A DNA stretch of 64,000 bases. Source: Brienomyrus brachyistius (Eukaryota; Chordata; Actinopteri; Osteoglossiformes; Mormyridae). The stretch lies in contig NC_064548.1 of assembly GCF_023856365.1 (NCBI RefSeq), forward strand, positions 15,173,642-15,237,641, given 5' to 3'. The position numbers were made by a program, and so were the translations under genes. The notes beneath the pieces are model-generated. The model had not been told where the DNA came from. It saw only the letters and a list, made by a program, of their open reading frames with translations, and did no database searches. The number at the start of each line of letters is the position of its first letter. The first letter of the stretch is position 1. This document shows positions 26,200 through 40,000 of the stretch, one piece after another.

Positions 26200-28777
26200 A
26201 TCAGCTTGAGAGCTCCATTTGCGACCTGATCTGAGATCAGCTGTTCTGAGCTCAGCCTAAGATTTCTGTATGACCTGTTCTGAGATCAGCCTAAGACCTC
26301 TATGTATGACCTGATCTGAGATCAGCTTGAGAGCTAAATGTATGACCTGATCTGAGATCAGTTTGAGAGCTCAATGTCTGACCAGATCTGACATCAGCTG
26401 TCTGAGATCAGCCTGAAATCTGTATGTATGACCTGATCTGAGATCAGCTTGAGAGCTCTATGTGTGACCTGATCTGAGATCAGTTTGAGAACTCTATATG
26501 TGACCTGATCTGAGATCAGCTCTCTGCGATCTGCCAGAGAGTAGTATGAATGACCTGATCTGAGATCAGTTTGAGAGCTCTATGTGTGACCTGATCTGAG
26601 GTCAGATGTCTGAGATCAACCTGAGAGCTGTATGTATGACCTGATCTGAGATCAGCCAGAGAGCAGTATGTATGACCTAATCGGAGATCAGCTTGAGACC
26701 TGTATGTATTACCTGATCAGAGATCAGCTTGAGAGCTGTATGTATGATCTGATCTGAGATCAGATTGAGAGCTCAATGTGTGACCTGATCTGAGGTCAGC
26801 TGTTCTGAGATCAGCCTAAGACCTCTGTATTATCTGTTCTGAGATCAGCCTGAGATCTGTATGTATGACCTGATCTGAGATCAGCTTGAGAGCTCTATGT
26901 CTGACCTGATCTGAGATCAGTTTGAGAGCTCTATATGTGACCTGATCTGAGATCAGATGTCTGAGATCAGCCTGAGAGCTGTATGTATGACCTGATCTGA
27001 GATCAGCTTGAGAGCTGAATGTATGACCTGATCTGAGATCAGCTTGAGAGCTCCATTTGCGACCTGATCTGAGATCAGCTGTTCTGAGATCAGCCTAAGA
27101 CCTCTGTATGACCTGTTCTGAGATCAGCCTAAGACCTCTATGTATGACCTGATCTGAGATCAGCTTGAGAGCTAAATGTATGACCTGATCTGAGATCGGT
27201 TTGAGAGCTCAATGTGTGACCTGATCTGAGATCAGCTGTCTGAGATCAGCCTGAAATCTGTATGTATGACCTGATCTGAGATCAGCTTGAGAGCTCTATG
27301 TGTGACCTGATCTGAGATCAGTTTGAGAACTCTATATGTGACCTGATCTGAGATCAGCTCTCTGCGATCTGCCTGAGAGCAGTATGAATGACCTGATCAG
27401 AGATCAGTTTGAGAGCTCTATGTGTGACCTGATCTGAGATCAGATGTCTGAGATCAGCCTGAGAGCTGTATGTATGACCTGATTTGAGATCAGTTTGAGA
27501 GCTCCATTTGCGACCTGATCTGAGATCAGCTGTTCTGAGATCAGCCTAAGACCTCTGTATGACCTGTTCTGAGATCAGCCTAAGACCTCTATGTATGACC
27601 TGATCTGAGATCAGCTTGAGAGCTAAATGTATGACCTGATCTGAGATCAGTTTGAGAGCTCAATGTCTGACCAGATCTGACATCAGCTGTCTGAGATCAG
27701 CCTGAAATCTGTATGTATGACCTGATCTGAGATCAGCTTGAGAGCTCTATGTGTGACCTGATCTGAGATCAGTTTGAGAACTCTATATGTGACCTGATCT
27801 GAGATCAGCTCTCTGCGATCTGCCAGAGAGTAGTATGAATGACCTGATCTGAGATCAGTTTGAGAGCTCTATGTGTGACCTGATCTGAGGTCAGATGTCT
27901 GAGATCAACCTGAGAGCTGTATGTATGACCTGATCTGAGATCAGCCAGAGAGCAGTATGTATGACCTAATCGGAGATCAGCTTGAGACCTGTATGTATTA
28001 CCTGATCAGAGATCAGCTTGAGAGCTGTATGTATGATCTGATCTGAGATCAGATTGAGAGCTCAATGTGTGACCTGATCTGAGATCAGCTGTTCTGAGAT
28101 CAGCCTAATACCTCTGTATTACCTGTTCTGAGATCAGCCTGAGATCTGTATGTATGACCTGATCTGAGATCAGCTTGAGAGCTCTATGTCTGACCTGATC
28201 TGAGATCAGTTTGAGAGCTCTATATGTGACCTGATCTGAGATCAGATGTCTGAGATCAGCCTGAGAGCTGTATGTATGACCTGATCTGAGATCAGCTTGA
28301 GAGCTGAATGTATGACCTGATCTGAGATCAGCTTGAGAGCTCCATTTGCGACCTGATCTGAGATCAGCTGTTCTGAGATCAGCCTAAGACCTCTGTATGA
28401 CCTGTTCTGAGATCAGCCTAAGACCTCTATGTATGACCAGATCTGAGATCAGCTTGAGAGCTAAATGTATGACCTGATCTGAGATCAGTTTGAGAGCTCA
28501 ATGTGTGACCTGATCTGAGATCAGCTGTCTGAGATCAGCCTGAAATCTGTATTTATGACCTGATCTGAGATCAGCTTGAGAGCTCTATGTGTGACCTGAT
28601 CTGAGATCAGTTTGAGAACTCTATATGTGACCTGATCTGAGATCAGCTCTCTGCGATCTGCCTGAGAGCAGTATGAATGACCTGATCAGAGATCAGTTTG
28701 AGAGCTCTATGTGTGACCTGATCTGAGGTCAGATGTCTGAGATCAACCTGAGAGCTGTATGTATGACCTGATCTGAG
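26200..28777 (+). repeat. Tandem duplication, period 1,289 bp
   Basis: About 26200-27488 recurs at 27489-28777. Matching marks are CCATTTGCGAC (CCAT at 26,215 and 27,504) and GATCTGACATCAGCTG (26,392 and 27,681). The join near 27,485 is chimeric: a CTGATTTGAG core with a TTTGAGAGCTCC tail, a combination I did not see elsewhere. This event breaks the regular 3.5-kb HOR series and marks the passage to domain III. Confidence 0.78.
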
Positions 28778-31552
28778 ATCAGCCTGAGAGCTCTATGTAT
28801 GACCTGATCTGAGATCAGCCAGAGAGCTGTATGTATGACCTGATCTGAGATCAGCTTGAGACCTGTATGTATTACCTGATCAGAGATCAGCTTGAGAGCT
28901 GTATGTATGATCTGATCTGAAATCAGATTGAGAGCTCAATGTGTGACCTGATTTGAGATCAGCTGTTCTGAGATCAGCCTAAGACCTCTGTATTACCTGT
29001 TCTGAGATCAGCCTGAGATCTGTATGTATGACCTGATCTGAGATCAGCTTGAGAGCTCTATGTGTGACCTGATCTGAGATCAGTTTGAGAGCTCTATATG
29101 TGACCTGATCTGAGATCAGCTGTCTGAGATCTGCCTGAGAGCAGTATGAATGACCTGATCTGAGATCAGTTTGAGAGCTCTATGTGTGACCTGATCTGAG
29201 ATCAGATGTCTGAGATCAGCTTAAGAGCTTTATTTGTGAACTGATCTGAGATCAGCTGTACTGAGATCAGCCTAAGATCTCTGTATGACCTGTTCTGAGA
29301 TCAGCCTAAGACCTGTATGTATGACCTGATTTGAGATCAGTTTGAGAGCTGTATGTCTGACGTGATCTGAGATCAGCTTAAGAGTTGTATCTATGACCTG
29401 ATCTGAGATCAGCTTCAGAGCTGTATGTATGACCTGATCTGAGATCAGCTTGAGAGCTCTATGTGTGACCTGATCTGAGATCAGTTTGAGAACTCTATAT
29501 GTGACCTGATCTGAGATCAGCTCTCTGCGATCTGCCTGAGAGCAGTATGAATGACCTGATCTGAGATCAGCTTGAGAGCTCTATGTGTGACCTGATCTGA
29601 GATCAGTTTGAGAGCTCTATATGTGACCTGATCTGAGATCAGATGTCTGAGATCAGCCTGAGAGCTGTATGTATGACCTGATTTGAGATCAGTTTGAGAG
29701 CTGTATGTCTGACCTGATCTGAGATCAGCTTAAGAGCTGTATGTATGACCTGATCTGAGATCAGCCTGAGAGCTGTATGTATGACCTGATCTGAGATCAG
29801 CCTGAGAGCTCTATGTATGACCTGATCTGAGATCAGCCTGAGAGCTCTATGTATGACCTGATCTGAGATCAGCCAGAGAGCTGTATGTATGACTTGATCT
29901 GAGATCAGCTTGAGACCTGTATGTATGACCTGATCAGAGATTAGCTTGAGAGCTGTATGTATGACCTGATGTGAGATCAGTTTGAGAACTCAATGTGTGA
30001 TCTGATCTGAGATCAGCTGTTCTGAGATCAGCATAAGACCTCTGTATGACCTGTTCTGAGATCAGCCTAAGACCTATATGTATGACCTGATCAGAGATCA
30101 GCTTGAGAGCTGTATGTATGACCTGATCTGAGATCAGTTTGAGAGCTCAATGTGTGACCTGATCTGAGATCAGCTCTCTGCGATCTGCCTGAGAGCAGTA
30201 TGAATGACCTGATCCGAGATCAGTTTGAGAGCTCTATGTGTGACCTGATCTGAGGTCAGATGTCTGAGATAAGCCTGAGAGCTGTATGTATGACCTGATC
30301 TGAGATCAGCCTGAGAGCTCTATGTATGACCTGATATGAGATCAGCCAGAGAGCTGTATGTATGACCTGATCTGAGATCAACTTGAGACCTGTATGTATT
30401 ACCTGATCAGAGATCAGCTTGAGAGCTGTATGTATGATCTGATATGAGATCAGATTGAGAGCTCAATGTGTGACCTGATCTGAGATCAGCTGTTCTGAGA
30501 TCAGCTTGAGAGCTGTATGTATGACCTGATCTGAGATCAGTTTGAGAGCTCAATGTGTGACCTGATCTGAGATCAGCTCTCTGCGATCTGCCTGAGAGCA
30601 GTATGAATGACCTGATCTGAGATCAGTTTGAGAGCTCTATGTGTGACCTGATCTGAGGTCAGATGTCTAAGATCAGCCTGAGAGCTGTATGTATGACCTG
30701 ATCTGAGATCAGCCAGAGAGCTCTATGTATGACCTGATCTGAGATCAGCTTGAGACCTGTATGTATTACCGGATCAGAGATCAGCTTGAGACCTTTATGT
30801 ATTACCTGATCAGAGATCAGCTTGAGAGCTGTATGTATGATCTGATCTGAGATCAGATTGAGAGCTCAATGTGTGACCTGATCTGAGATCAGCTGTTCTG
30901 AGATCAGCCTAAGACCTCTGTATTACCTGTTCTGAGATCAGCCTGAGATCTGTATGTATGACCTGATCAGAGATCAGCTTGAGAGCTCTATGTGTGACCT
31001 GATCTGAGATCAGTTTGAGAGCTCTATATGTGACCTGATCTGAGATCAGATGTCTGAGATCAGCCTGAGAGCTGTATGTTTGACCTGATCTGAGATCAGC
31101 TTGAGACCTGTATGTATGACCTGATCTGAGATCAGCTTGAGAGCTCAATGTGTGACCTGATCTGAGATCAGCTGTTCTGAGATCAGCCTAAGACCTCTGT
31201 ATTACCTGTTCTGAGATCAGCCTGAGATCTGTATGTATGACCTGATCTGAGATCAGCTTGAGAGCTCTATGTGTCACCAGATCTGAGATCAGTTTGAGAG
31301 CTCTATATGTGACCTGATCTGAGATCAGCTGTCTGAGATCTGCCTGAGAGCAGTATGAATGACCTGATCTGAGATCAGTTTGAGAGCTCTATGTGTGACC
31401 TGATCTGAGATCAGATGTCTGAGATCAGCCTGAGAGCTGTATGTAAGACCTGATCTGAGATCAGCCTGAGACCTGTATGTATGACCTTATCTGAGATCAG
31501 CTTAAGAGCTTTATTTGTGAACTGATCTGAGATCAGCTGTTCTGAGATCAGC

Positions 31553-32260
31553 CTAAGATCTCTGTATGACCTGTTCTGAGATCAGCCTAAGAGCTGTATG
31601 TATGACCTGATCTGAGATCAGCTTAAGAGCTGTATGTATGACCTGATCTGAGATCAGCTTCAGAGCTGTATGTATGACCTGATCTGAGATCAGCTTCAGA
31701 GCTGTATGTATTATCTGATCTGAGATCAGTTTGAGAGCTCTATGTGTGACCTGATCTGCGTTCACCCTAAGACATGTATTTATGACCTGATTTGAGATCA
31801 GTTTGAGAGCTGTATGTCTGACCTGATCTGAGATCAGCTTAAGAGCTGTATGTATGACCTGATCTGAGATCAGCTTCAGAGCTGTAAGTATGATCTGATC
31901 TGAGATCAGTTTGAGAGCTCTATGTGTGACCTGATCTGCGATCACCCTAAGACCTGTATTTATGACCTGATCTGAGATCAGCTTGAGAGCTATATATATG
32001 ACCTGATCTGAGATCAGCTTGAGAGCTCAATGTGTGACCTGATCTGAGATCAGCTGTCTGAGATCAGCCTGAGATCTGTATGTATGACCTGATCTGAGAT
32101 CAGCTTGAGAGCTCTATGTGTGACCTGATCTGAGATCAGTTTGAGAGCTCTATATGTGACCTGATCTGAGATCAGCTGTCTGAGATCTGCCTGAGAGCAG
32201 AATTAATGACCTGATCGGAGATCAGTTTGAGAGCTCAATGTGTGACCTGATCTGAGATCA
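31553..32260 (+). repeat. Domain I-type module inside domain III
   Basis: This segment carries the TGCG(A/T)TCACCCTAAG variant (GCG at 31,758 and 31,938), which otherwise occurs only before 15.8 kb and after 63.2 kb. From about 31,760 it matches 15540-16040 at offset 16,220. Upstream of that the order of CTTAAGAGCTG and CTTCAGAGCTG units differs, so the left edge is a breakpoint. It is one end of the 16-kb-scale duplication. Confidence 0.78.
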
Positions 32261-32672
32261 GACGTCTGAGATCAGCCTGAGAGCTGTATGTATGACCTGA
32301 TCTGAGATCAGCCTGAGAGCTCTATGTATGACCTGATCTGAGATCAGCCAGAGAGCTGTATGTATGACTTGATCTGAGATCAGCTTGAGACCTGTATGTA
32401 TGACCTGATCAGAGATTAGCTTGAGAGCTGTATGTATGACCTGATGTGAGATCAGTTTGAGAACTCAATGTGTGATCTGATCTGAGATCAGCTGTTCTGA
32501 GATTAGCCTAAGACCTCTGTATGACCTGTTCTGAGATCAGCCTAAGACCTGTATGTATGACCTGATCAGAGATCAGCCTGAGAGCTGTATGTATGACCTG
32601 ATCTGAGATCAGTTTGAGAGCTCAATGTGTGACCTGATCTGAGATCAGCTCTCTGCGATCTGCCTGAGAGCA

Positions 32673-33948
32673 GTATGTTAGACCTGATCTGAGATCAGCC
32701 TGAGACCTGTATGTATGACCTTATCTGAGATCAGCTTAAGAGCTTTATTTGTGAACTGATCTGAGATCAGCTGTTCTGAGATCAGCCTAAGATCTCTGTA
32801 TGACCTGTTCTGAGATCAGCCTAAGACCTGTATGTATGACCTTATTTGAGATCAGTTTGAGAGCTGTATGTCTGACCTGATCTGAGATCAGCTTAAGAGC
32901 TGTATGTATGACCTGATCTGAGATCAGCTTCAGAGCTGTATGTATGATCTGATCTGAGATCAGCTTGACAGCTCTATGTGTGACCTGATCTGAGATCAGT
33001 TTGAGAGCTCTATATGTGACCTGATCTGAGATCAGCTGTCTGAGATCAGCCTGAAATCTGTATGCATGACCTGATCTGAGATCAGCTTGAGAGCTCTATG
33101 TGTGACCTGATCTGAGATCAGTTTGAGAACTCTATATGTGACCTGATCTGAGATCAGCTCTCTGCGATCTGCCTGAGAGCAGTATGAATGACCTGATCTG
33201 AGATCAGTTTGAGAGCTCTATATGTGACCTGATCTGAGATCAGCTGTCTGAGATCTGCCTGAGAGCAGTATGAATGACCTGATCTGAGATCAGTTTGAGA
33301 GCTCTATGTGTGACCTGATCTGAGATCAGATGTCTGAGATCAGCCTGAGAGCTGTATGTATGACCTGATCTGAGATCAGCCTGAGAGCTCTATGTATGAC
33401 CTGATCTGAGATCAGCCTGAGAGCTCTATGTATGACCTGATCTGAGATCAGCCAGAGAGCTGTATGTATGACTTGATCTGAGATCAGCTTGAGACCTGTA
33501 TGTATGACCTGATCAGAGATTAGCTTGAGACCTGTATGTATGACCTGATGTGAGATCAGTTTGAGAACTCAATGTGTGATCTGATCTGAGATCAGCTGTT
33601 CTGAGATCAGCATAAGACCTCTGTATGACCTGTTCTGAGAACAGCCTAAGACCTGTATGTATGACCTGATCAGAGATCAGCTTGAGAGCTGTATGTATGA
33701 CCTGATCTGAGATCAGTTTGAGAGCTCAATGTGTGACCTGATCTGAGATCAGCTGTTCTGAGATCAGCCTAATACCTCTGTATGACCTGTTCTGAGATCA
33801 GCCTAAGACCTGTATGTATGACCTGATCTGAGATCAGCTTGAGAGCTGTATGTATGACCTGATCTGAGATCAGTTTGAGAGCTCAATGTGTGACCTGATC
33901 TGAGATCAGCTCATTGCGATCTGCCTGAGAGCAGTATGAATGACCTGA
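32673..33948 (+). repeat. Right member of the 16,048-bp-spaced near-identical block
   Basis: 1,276 bp are collinear with 16625-17900 with no indel. I counted about five substitutions (for example TCTCTGCAATC versus TCTCTGCGATC near 17,108/33,156, and CTCTCTGCG versus CTCATTGCG near 17,872/33,920). After 33,948 the sequence continues as the copy of 18,562 onward, so one 661-bp module is missing here. The collinear relationship then holds to about 20,730/36,035. Confidence 0.82.
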
Positions 33949-36900
33949 TCCGAGATCAGTTTGAGAGCTCTATGTGTGACCTGATCTGAGGTCAGATGTC
34001 TGAGATCAGCCTGAGAGCTGTATGTATGACCTGATCTGAGATCAGCCTGAGAGATCTATGTATGACCTGATATGAGATCAGCCAGAGAGCTGTATGTATG
34101 ACCTGATCTGAGATCAGCTTGAGACCTGTATGTATTACCTGATCAGAGATCAGCTTGAGAGCTGTATGTATGATCTGATATGAGATCAGATTGAGAGCTC
34201 AATGTGTGACCTGATCTGAGATCAGCTGTTCTGAGATCAGCCTAAGACCTCTGTATTACCTGTTCTGAGATAAGCCTGAGATCTGTATGTATGACCTGAT
34301 CTGAGATCAGCTTGAGAGCTCTATGTGTGACCTGATGTGAGATCAGTTTGAGAGCTCTATATGTGACCTGATCTGAGATCAGATGTCTGAGATCAGCCTG
34401 AGAGCTGTTTGTATGACCTGATCTGAGATCAGCTTGAGAGCTCCATTTGCGACCTGATCTGAGATCAGCTGTTCTGAGCTCAGCCTAAGACTTCTGTCTG
34501 ACCTGTTCTGAGATCAGCCTAAGACCTCCATGTATGACCTGATCTGAGATCAGCTTGAGAGCTAAATGTATGACCTGATCTGAGATCAGTTTGAGAGCTC
34601 AATGTCTGACCAGATCTGACATCAGCTGTCTGAGATCAGCCTGAAATCTGTATGTATGACCTGATCTGAGATCAGCTTGAGAGCTCTATGTGTGACCTGA
34701 TCTGAGATCAGTTTGAGAACTCTATATGTGACCTGATCTGAGATCAGCTCTCTGCGATCTGCCAGAGAGTAGTATGAATGACCTGATCTGAGATCAGTTT
34801 GAGAGCTCTATGTGTGACCTGATCTGAGGTAAGATGTCTGAGATCAACCTGAGAGCTGTATGTATGACCTGATCTGAGATCAGCCAGAGAGCAGTATGTA
34901 TGACCTAATCGGAGATCAGCTTGAGACCTGTATGTATTACCTGATCAGTCATCAGCTTGAGAGCTGTATGTATGATCTGATCTGAGATCAGATTGAGAGC
35001 TCAATGTGTGACCTGTTCTGAGATCAGCTGTTCTGAGATCAGCCTAAGACCTCTGTATTACCTGTTCTGAGATCAGCCTGAGATCTGTATGTATGACCTG
35101 ATCTGAGATCAGCTTGAGAGCTCTATGTCTGACCTGATCTGAGATCAGTTTGAGAGCTCTATATGTGACCTGATCTGAGATCAGCTGTTCTGAGATCAGC
35201 CTAAGACCTCTGTATGACCTGTTCTGAGATCAGCCTAAGACCTCTATGTATGACCTGATCTGAGATCAGCTTGAGAGCTAAATGTATGACCTGATCTGAG
35301 ATCAGTTTGAGAGCTCAATGTGTGACCTGATCTGAGATCAGCTGTCTGAGATCAGCCTGAAATCTGTATGTATGACCTGATCTGAGATCAGCTTGAGAGC
35401 TCTATGTGTGACCTGATCTGAGATCAGTTTGAGAACTCTATATGTGACCTGATCTGAGATCAGCTCTCTGCGATCTGCCTGAGAGCAGTATGAATGACCT
35501 GATCAGAGATCAGTTTGAGAGCTCTATGTGTGACCTGATCTGAGGTCAGATGTCTGAGATCAACCTGAGAGCTGTATGTATGACCTGATCTGAGATCAGC
35601 CTGAGAGCTCTATGTATGACCTGATCTGAGATCAGCCAGAGAGCTGTATGTATGACCTGATCTGAGATCAGCTTGAGACCTGTATGTATTACCTGATCAG
35701 AGATCAGCTTGAGAGCTGTATGTATGATCTGATCTGAAATCAGATTGAGAGCTCAATGTGTGACCTGATTTGAGATCAGCTGTTCTGAGATCAGCCTAAG
35801 ACCTCTGTATTACCTGTTCTGAGATCAGCCTGAGATCTGTATGTATGACCTGATCTGAGATCAGCTTGAGAGCTCTATGTGTGACCTGATCTGAGATCAG
35901 TTTGAGAGTTCTATATGTGACCTGATCTGAGATCAGCTGTCTGAGATCTGCCTGAGAGCAGTATGAATGACCTGATCTGAGATCAGTTTGAGAGCTCTAT
36001 GTGTGACCTGATCTGAGATCAGATGTCTGAGATCAGCTTAAGAGCTTTATTTGTGAACTGATCTGAGATCAGCTGTTCTGAGATCAGCCTAAGATCTCTG
36101 TATGACCTGTTCTGAGATCAGCCTAAGACCTGTATGTATGACCTGATTTGAGATCAGTTTGAGAGCTGTATGTCTGACCTGATCTGAGATCAGCTTAAGA
36201 GTTGTATCTATGACCTGATCTGAGATCAGCTTCAGAGCTGTATGTATGATCTGATCTGAGATCAGCTTGACAGCTCTATGTGTGACCTGATCTGAGATCA
36301 GTTTGAGAGCTCTATATGTGACCTGATCTGAGATCAGCTGTCTGAGATCAGCCTGAAATCTGTATGTATGACCTGATCTGAGATCAGCTTGAGAGCTCTA
36401 TGTGTGACCTGATCTGAGATCAGTTTGAGAACTCTATATGTGACCTGATCTGAGATCAGCTCTCTGCGATCTGCCTGAGAGCAGTATGAATGACCTGATC
36501 TGAGATCAGCTTGAGAGCTCTATGTGTGACCTGATCTGAGATCAGTTTGAGAGCTCTATATGTGACCTGATCTGAGATCAGATGTCTGAGATCAGCCTGA
36601 GAGCTGTATGTATGACCTGATTTGAGATCAGTTTGAGAGCTGTATGTCTGACCTGATCTGAGATCAGCTTAAGAGCTGTATGTATGACCTGATCTGAGAT
36701 CAGCTTCAGAGCTGTAAGTATGACCTGATCTGAGATCAGCCTGAGAGCTCTATGTATGACCTGATCTGAGATCAGCCTGAGAGCTCAATGTGTGACCTGA
36801 TCTGAGATCAGCTGTTCTGAGATCAGCCTAATACCTCTGTATGACCTGTTCTGAGATCAGCCTAAGACCTGTATGTATGACCTGATCTGAGATCAGCTTG

Positions 36901-37049
36901 AGAGCTGTATGTATGACCTGATCTGAGATCAGTTTGAGAGCTCAATGTGTGACCTGATCTGAGATCAGCTCTCTGCGATCTGCCTGAGAGCAGTATGAAT
37001 GACCTGATCTGAGATCAGTTTGAGAGCTCTATGTGTGACCTGATCTGAG

Positions 37050-40000
37050 ATCAGATGTCTGAGATCATCCTGAGAGCTGTATGTATGACCTGATCTGAGA
37101 TCAGCCTGAGAGCTCTATGTATGACCTGATCTGAGATCAGCCAGAGAGCTGTATGTATGACTTGATCTGAGATCAGCTTGAGACCTGTATGTGTGACCTG
37201 ATCAGAGATTAGCTTGAGAGCTGTATGTATGACATGATGTGAGATCAGTTTGAGAACTCAATGTGTGATCTGATCTGAGATCAGCTGTTCTGAGATCAGC
37301 ATAAGACCTCTGTATGACCTGTTCTGAGATCAGCCTAAGACCTGTATGTATGACCTGATCAGAGATCAGCTTGAGAGCTGTATGTATGACCTGATCTGAG
37401 ATCAGTTTGAGAGCTCAATGTGTGACCTGATCTGAGATCAGCTGTTCTGAGATCAGCCTAATACCTCTGTATGACCTGTTCTGAGATCAGCCTAAGACCT
37501 GTATGTATGACCTGATCTGAGATCAGCTTGAGAGCTGTATGTATGACCTGATCTGAGATCAGCTCTCTGCGATCTGCCTGAGAGCAGTATGAATGACCTG
37601 ATCCGAGATCAGTTTGAGAGCTCTATGTGTGACCTGATCTGAGGTCAGATGTCTGAGATAAGCCTGAGAGCTGTATGTATGACCTGATCTGAGATCAGCC
37701 TGAGAGCTCTATGTATGACCAGATATGAGATCAGCCAGAGAGCTGTATGTATGACCTGATCTGAGATCAGCTTGAGACCTGTATGTATTACCTGATCAGA
37801 GATCAGCTTGAGAGCTGTATGTATGATCTGATATGAGATCAGATTGAGAGCTCAATGTGTGACCTGATCTGAGATCAGCTGTTCTGAGATCAGCCTAAGA
37901 CCTCTGTATTACCTGTTCTGAGATCAGCCTGAGATCTGTATGTATGACCTGATCTGAGATCAGCTTGAGATCTCTATGTGTGACCTGATCTGAGATCAGT
38001 TTGAGAGCTCTATATGTGACCTGATCTGAGATCAGATGTCTGAGATCAGCCTGAGAGCTGTTTGTATGACCTGATCTGAGATCAGCTTGAGAGCTCCATT
38101 TACGACCTGATCTGAGATCAGCTGTTCTGAGCTCAGCCTAAGACTTCTGTATGACCTGTTCTGAGATCAGCCTAAGACCTCTATGTATGACCTGATCTGA
38201 GATCAGCTTGAGAGCTAAATGTATGACCTGATCTGAGATCAGTTTGAGAGCTCAATGTGTGACCAGATCTGACATCAGCTGTCTGAGATCAGCCTGAAAT
38301 CTGTATGTATGACCTGATCTGAGATCAGCTTGAGAGCTCTATGTGTGACCTGATCTGAGATCAGTTTGAGAACTCTATATGTGACCTGATCTGAGATCAG
38401 CTCTCTGCGATCTGCCTGAGAGTAGTATGAATGACCTGATCTGAGATCAGTTTGAAAGCTCTATGTGTGACCTGATCTGAGGTCAGATGTCTGAGATCAA
38501 CCTGAGAGCTGTATGTATGACCTGATCTGAGATCAGCCTGAGAGATCTATGTATGACCTGATCTGAGATCAGCCAGAGAGCAGTATGTATGACCTAATCG
38601 GAGATCAGCTTGAGACCTGTATGTATTACCTGATCAGAGATCAGCTTGAGAGCTGTATGTATGATCTGATCTGAGATCAGTTTGAGAGCTCAATGTGTGA
38701 CCTGATCTGAGATCAGCTCTATGCGATCTGCCTGAGAGCAGTATGAATGACCTGATCCGAGATCAGTTTGAGAGCTCTATGTGTGACCTGATCTGAGGTC
38801 AGATGTCTGAGATCAGCCTGAGAGCTGTATGTATGACCTGATCTGAGATCAGCCTGAGAGCTCTATGTATGACCTGATATGAGATCAGCCAGAGAGCTGT
38901 ATGTATGACCTGATCTGAGATCAGCTTGAGACCTGTATGTCTTACCTGATCAGAGATCAGCTTTAGAGCTGTATGTATGATCTGATATATCAGATTGAGA
39001 GCTCAATGTGTGACCTGATCTGAGATCAGCTGTTCTGAGATCAGCCTAAGACCTCTGTATTACCTGTTCTGAGATCAGCCTGAGATCTGTATGTATGACA
39101 TGATCTGAGATCAGCTTGAGAGCTCTATGTGTGACCTGATCTGAGATCAGTTTGAGAGCTCTATATGTGACCTGATCTGAGATCAGATGTCTGAGATCAG
39201 CCTGAGAGCTGTTTGTATGACCTGATCTGAGATCAGCTTGAGAGCTGAATGTATGACCTGATCTGAGATCAGCTTGAGAGCTCCATTTGCTACCTGATCT
39301 GAGATCAGCTGTTCTGAGATCAGCCTAAGACCTCTGTATGACCTGTTCTGAGATCAGCCTAAGACCTCTATGTATGACCTGATCTGAGATCAGCTTGAAA
39401 GCTAAAAGTATGACCTGATCTGAGATCAGTTTGAGAGCTCAATGTGTGACCTGATCTGAGATCAGCTGTCTGAGATCAGCCTGAAATCTGTATGTATGAC
39501 CTGATCTGAGATCAGCTTGAGAGCTCTATGTGTGACCTGATCTGAGATCAGTTTGAGTACTCTATATGTGACCTGATCTGAGATCAGCTCTCTGCGATCT
39601 GCCTGAGAGCAGTATGAATGACCTGATCAGAGATCAGTTTGAGAGCTCTATGTGTGACCTGATCTGAGGTCAGATGTCTGAGATCAACCTGAGAGCTGTA
39701 TGTATGACCTGATCTGAGATCAGCCAGAGAGCTGTATGTATAACCTGATCTGAGATCAGCTTGAGACCTGTATGTATTACCTGATCAGAGATCAGCTTGA
39801 GAGCTGTATGTATGATCTGATCTGAAATCAGATTGAGAGCTCAATGTGTGACCTGATTTGAGATCAGCTGTTCTGAGATCAGCCTAAGACCTCTGTATTA
39901 CCTGTTCTGAGATCAGCCTGAGATCTGTATGTATGACCTGATCTGAGATCAGCTTGAGAGCTCTATGTGTGACCTGATCTGAGATCAGTTTGAGAGCTCT

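Larger units (their letters stand above)
15320..28800 (+). repeat. Domain II: ~3.5-kb HOR array with doubled 0.66-kb module
   Basis: Here the variants CAGCATAAGACC, CCATTTGCGAC, GATCTGACATCAGCTG and CTAATCGGAGATC recur in the same order. Successive GATCTGACATCAGCTG positions (19,194; 22,951; 26,392; 27,681) give spacings of 3,757, 3,441 and 1,289 bp. Each full HOR contains a tandem pair of 0.66-kb modules, seen as CAGCATAAG pairs at 17,563/18,224, 21,000/21,628 and 24,755/25,419. Size changes between HORs resolve mainly into whole 36-bp units plus 3-bp core deletions. The left edge is transitional: 15,540-16,040 still carries domain I modules. Confidence 0.75.
27504..36770 (+). repeat. Two collinear blocks ~6.8-6.9 kb apart
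   Basis: 27504-29770 is collinear with about 34443-36770. The offset is 6,939 at GATCTGACATCAGCTG (27,681 and 34,620) and 6,817 at CTTAAGAGCTTTATTTG (29,220 and 36,037). The 122-bp change is a loss of one 50-bp and two 36-bp units near 35,180. Both copies share an unusual direct join of ATGTCTGAGATCAG to CTTAAGAGC, and the rare tail AGTTGTATCTATGAC (29,381 and 36,198). This shows common descent of the junction. Confidence 0.75.
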
